Part shown: in pieces, positions 62,835 to 64,000 of the stretch | How the letters are laid out: each line of letters opens with the position of its first letter | How positions within the stretch are numbered: the first letter of the stretch is position 1 | From: Porphyridium purpureum | Lineage: Eukaryota > Rhodophyta > Bangiophyceae > Porphyridiales > Porphyridiaceae | DNA: 64,000 nt | NCBI GenBank assembly: GCA_008690995.1 | Contig: VRMN01000006.1 | Span: 827,501-891,500 of the forward strand | Direction: 5' to 3' | Position numbers and translations under genes: made by a program | Notes under the pieces: generated by a model | Databases searched by the model: none | The model's input: the letters and a program-made list of their open reading frames with translations, nothing else | What the model was told of the DNA's origin: nothing

Positions 62835-64000
62835 ATGGCGTGGCTCCGGAGTGTAAGCATGTGCAGTGAGATCTCAGATGGTCAGAGCGCGGACGCGACG
62901 CGCGTTTTGGTTCCCAGCGGTGCCTGTTTGCGGTCATCGAGCGGAATGACGTACGAGCTCACAGCACCGCTTCTCGGCACCGCCAAACAGGTCGTGACAG
63001 CGCAGTGCGAACAAGGCGCGGTCATTCTTGAGGTGGTTCGCCTAGGGTCTGCATCCGCGAAACTGACGAACGAGGTGCCAGTCAGCTCGGGCCTTTCAGC
63101 GTCGTGGGAAGACGTCGAACATCTAGAACGCACAGCCCAGCTGCTGCAGTCGCTGACCATGCATCACCAGGCATGCGCAGATTTCCTCGTGTGCCACGTA
63201 GATCACGGTTCACTCGACACGAGCGCCGAGGGAAATGGCATTCTCTTTTTCCTCGCATACCGCCCTTCCGCGAAAACAGCTCTGGAATCCTTCGTGTCGC
63301 TGCAAGACCTAAGATTGCGTCAGAGTTGGCGCGCTTCTGCAGCGATCGTGCACCGCATGCTCGAGCTGCTCCTGCAGGCTCTTCGCGAGTTTTCGTCCCT
63401 GTCGCCGCCGGTGCTCATGGGTTGCACCGACTGCTACGGCGGCGACGAAAGCCAACACGGCCTGCGCTTGCTTCATCCGAGTGCGGTTCTGTTGGCACGT
63501 ACCGAAGACGCCGCTGATCTGCAGATCTCGCTCCGACCGCTTCTGCGCGGCACCATGGGCGACATTGACAGCTACATGGCCCCAGAGCTACGCATGCGTC
63601 TGCATCCCAGCGACGGCACAACACAGAGCGACTTGTACGCGATTGGAGCGTTGATGGTCTTTGTCCTGACTGGCAAGCACCCGGACCCTGAGCTTCTAAG
63701 CAGGCCGCAAATATGGCGCGCATTGCTGCCCAATGCCTCGTCGTCCAGACTCAAACGCGTGTTTGACTTGACCGAGTGGATGCTGCGGCCACGCCCAATG
63801 GACCGACCTGCTGATGCGGATATGGCGCTGGCATTCCTGGAAGGATCGCTTGAATCGGTGCCAGGCACGCCTGCTCTTTCGGGCACCACCGCTGCGCCTA
63901 TATCTCCGCGTGACGCGGCGGAACGCATCAGCACGAGCAACAGCGTCAGCTTGAGTAGCATTCGAGAAGCGCCCTCACGCCACCTCTGCATTTCGCAACC
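62835..64000 (+). CDS. Protein-kinase-like protein lacking catalytic motifs (pseudokinase), 3' end outside window
   Basis: An open frame runs from 62733 to the right edge. ATG 62835 (MAWLRSVSMCSEISDG) or 62859 starts about 388 visible residues. The C-lobe of a kinase fold is readable: RGTMGDIDSYMAPELRMRL (about residues 235-255) resembles the GT...Y-M-A-P-E segment, TQSDLYAIGALMVFVLTGKH matches the D-hX-S-h-G subdomain, and WMLRPRPMDRPADADMALAF matches the RP-containing end. However, the catalytic loop position reads GLRLLHPSAVLLA with no HRD Asp, and the DFG site is replaced by SLRPLL. The protein probably binds partners rather than phosphorylating. A Ser/Thr/Pro-rich tail starts at about 335. 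The N-lobe is too diverged to place a Gly loop. Confidence 0.75.
   Translation, partial: MAWLRSVSMCSEISDGQSADATRVLVPSGACLRSSSGMTYELTAPLLGTAKQVVTAQCEQGAVILEVVRLGSASAKLTNEVPVSSGLSASWEDVEHLERTAQLLQSLTMHHQACADFLVCHVDHGSLDTSAEGNGILFFLAYRPSAKTALESFVSLQDLRLRQSWRASAAIVHRMLELLLQALREFSSLSPPVLMGCTDCYGGDESQHGLRLLHPSAVLLARTEDAADLQISLRPLLRGTMGDIDSYMAPELRMRLHPSDGTTQSDLYAIGALMVFVLTGKHPDPELLSRPQIWRALLPNASSSRLKRVFDLTEWMLRPRPMDRPADADMALAFLEGSLESVPGTPALSGTTAAPISPRDAAERISTSNSVSLSSIREAPSRHLCISQ

Overview
The window reads as nuclear DNA of a compact, moderately GC-rich eukaryotic genome with very few introns. The best guess is a unicellular red alga of the Porphyridium type. The evidence is long intronless ORFs packed on both strands, short spacers, mitochondrial and nuclear housekeeping genes of eukaryotic type (RPB5, BRF1, MED8, DPH1, TGS1, AP-complex beta, complex I NDUFA2, alternative oxidase), and plastid-lineage traits (CRY-DASH cryptochromes, a DUF3110 protein). 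The organism assignment is inference; no rRNA or plastid marker is present.

Layout. 1-6.1 kb: a gene cut by the left edge (+), an organelle-type protein resembling a bacterial eRF1-like family (-), and a 909-residue unknown protein (+). 6.5-14.9 kb: four tandem CRY-DASH genes on the + strand, each with its own N-terminal leader. Copy 1 is canonical, copies 2-4 have lost conserved residues, and copies 3 and 4 share a recent gene-conversion tract. 15-24.7 kb: a small membrane protein, an AGC kinase (+), DPH1 (-), a decayed WD40-type gene, and AP-complex beta (-). 25.3-36.9 kb: a TBC-rhodanese protein (+), then NDUFA2, SFT2, RPB5 and MED8 (all -), alternative oxidase and Phe-tRNA synthetase beta (+), COQ9 (-) and an mS41-like mitoribosomal protein (+). 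37.9-40.1 kb: BRF1 (-) with two zinc ribbons. 40.2-44.4 kb: a 4.3-kb stretch without a convincing gene, holding frame-broken coding remnants and minisatellites. 44.4-64 kb: a BK/SLO-type potassium channel (+), an ARMC1-like protein (-), a small unknown (-), a three-exon SIW14-type phosphatase (-), a FLASH-like coiled coil (+), an acidic protein behind a TATA box (+), TGS1 (+), a CAMKK-like kinase (+), a DUF3110 protein (-), a C11orf98-like protein (+), a small membrane protein (-), and a pseudokinase cut by the right edge (+).

Two non-coding patterns cross gene boundaries. First, GTACAGT/TGTACA motifs cluster in many 5' regions (upstream of CRY-DASH copy 1, the AGC kinase, AOX, FARSB, the DUF3110/C11orf98 pair and the pseudokinase). 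Second, two AT-rich islands in divergent promoters (24.9-25.2 kb and 30.95-31.16 kb) share exact words and palindromes built from ATCATCTTT.

There is no operon logic as in bacteria. Several neighbours are mitochondrial (NDUFA2, AOX, COQ9, mS41-like) or belong to the transcription machinery (RPB5, MED8, BRF1), but this may be chance. All identifications come from reading motifs by eye; no database search was run. Start codons were placed at the first ATG that makes sense for the family, because many open frames extend upstream through non-ATG codons.
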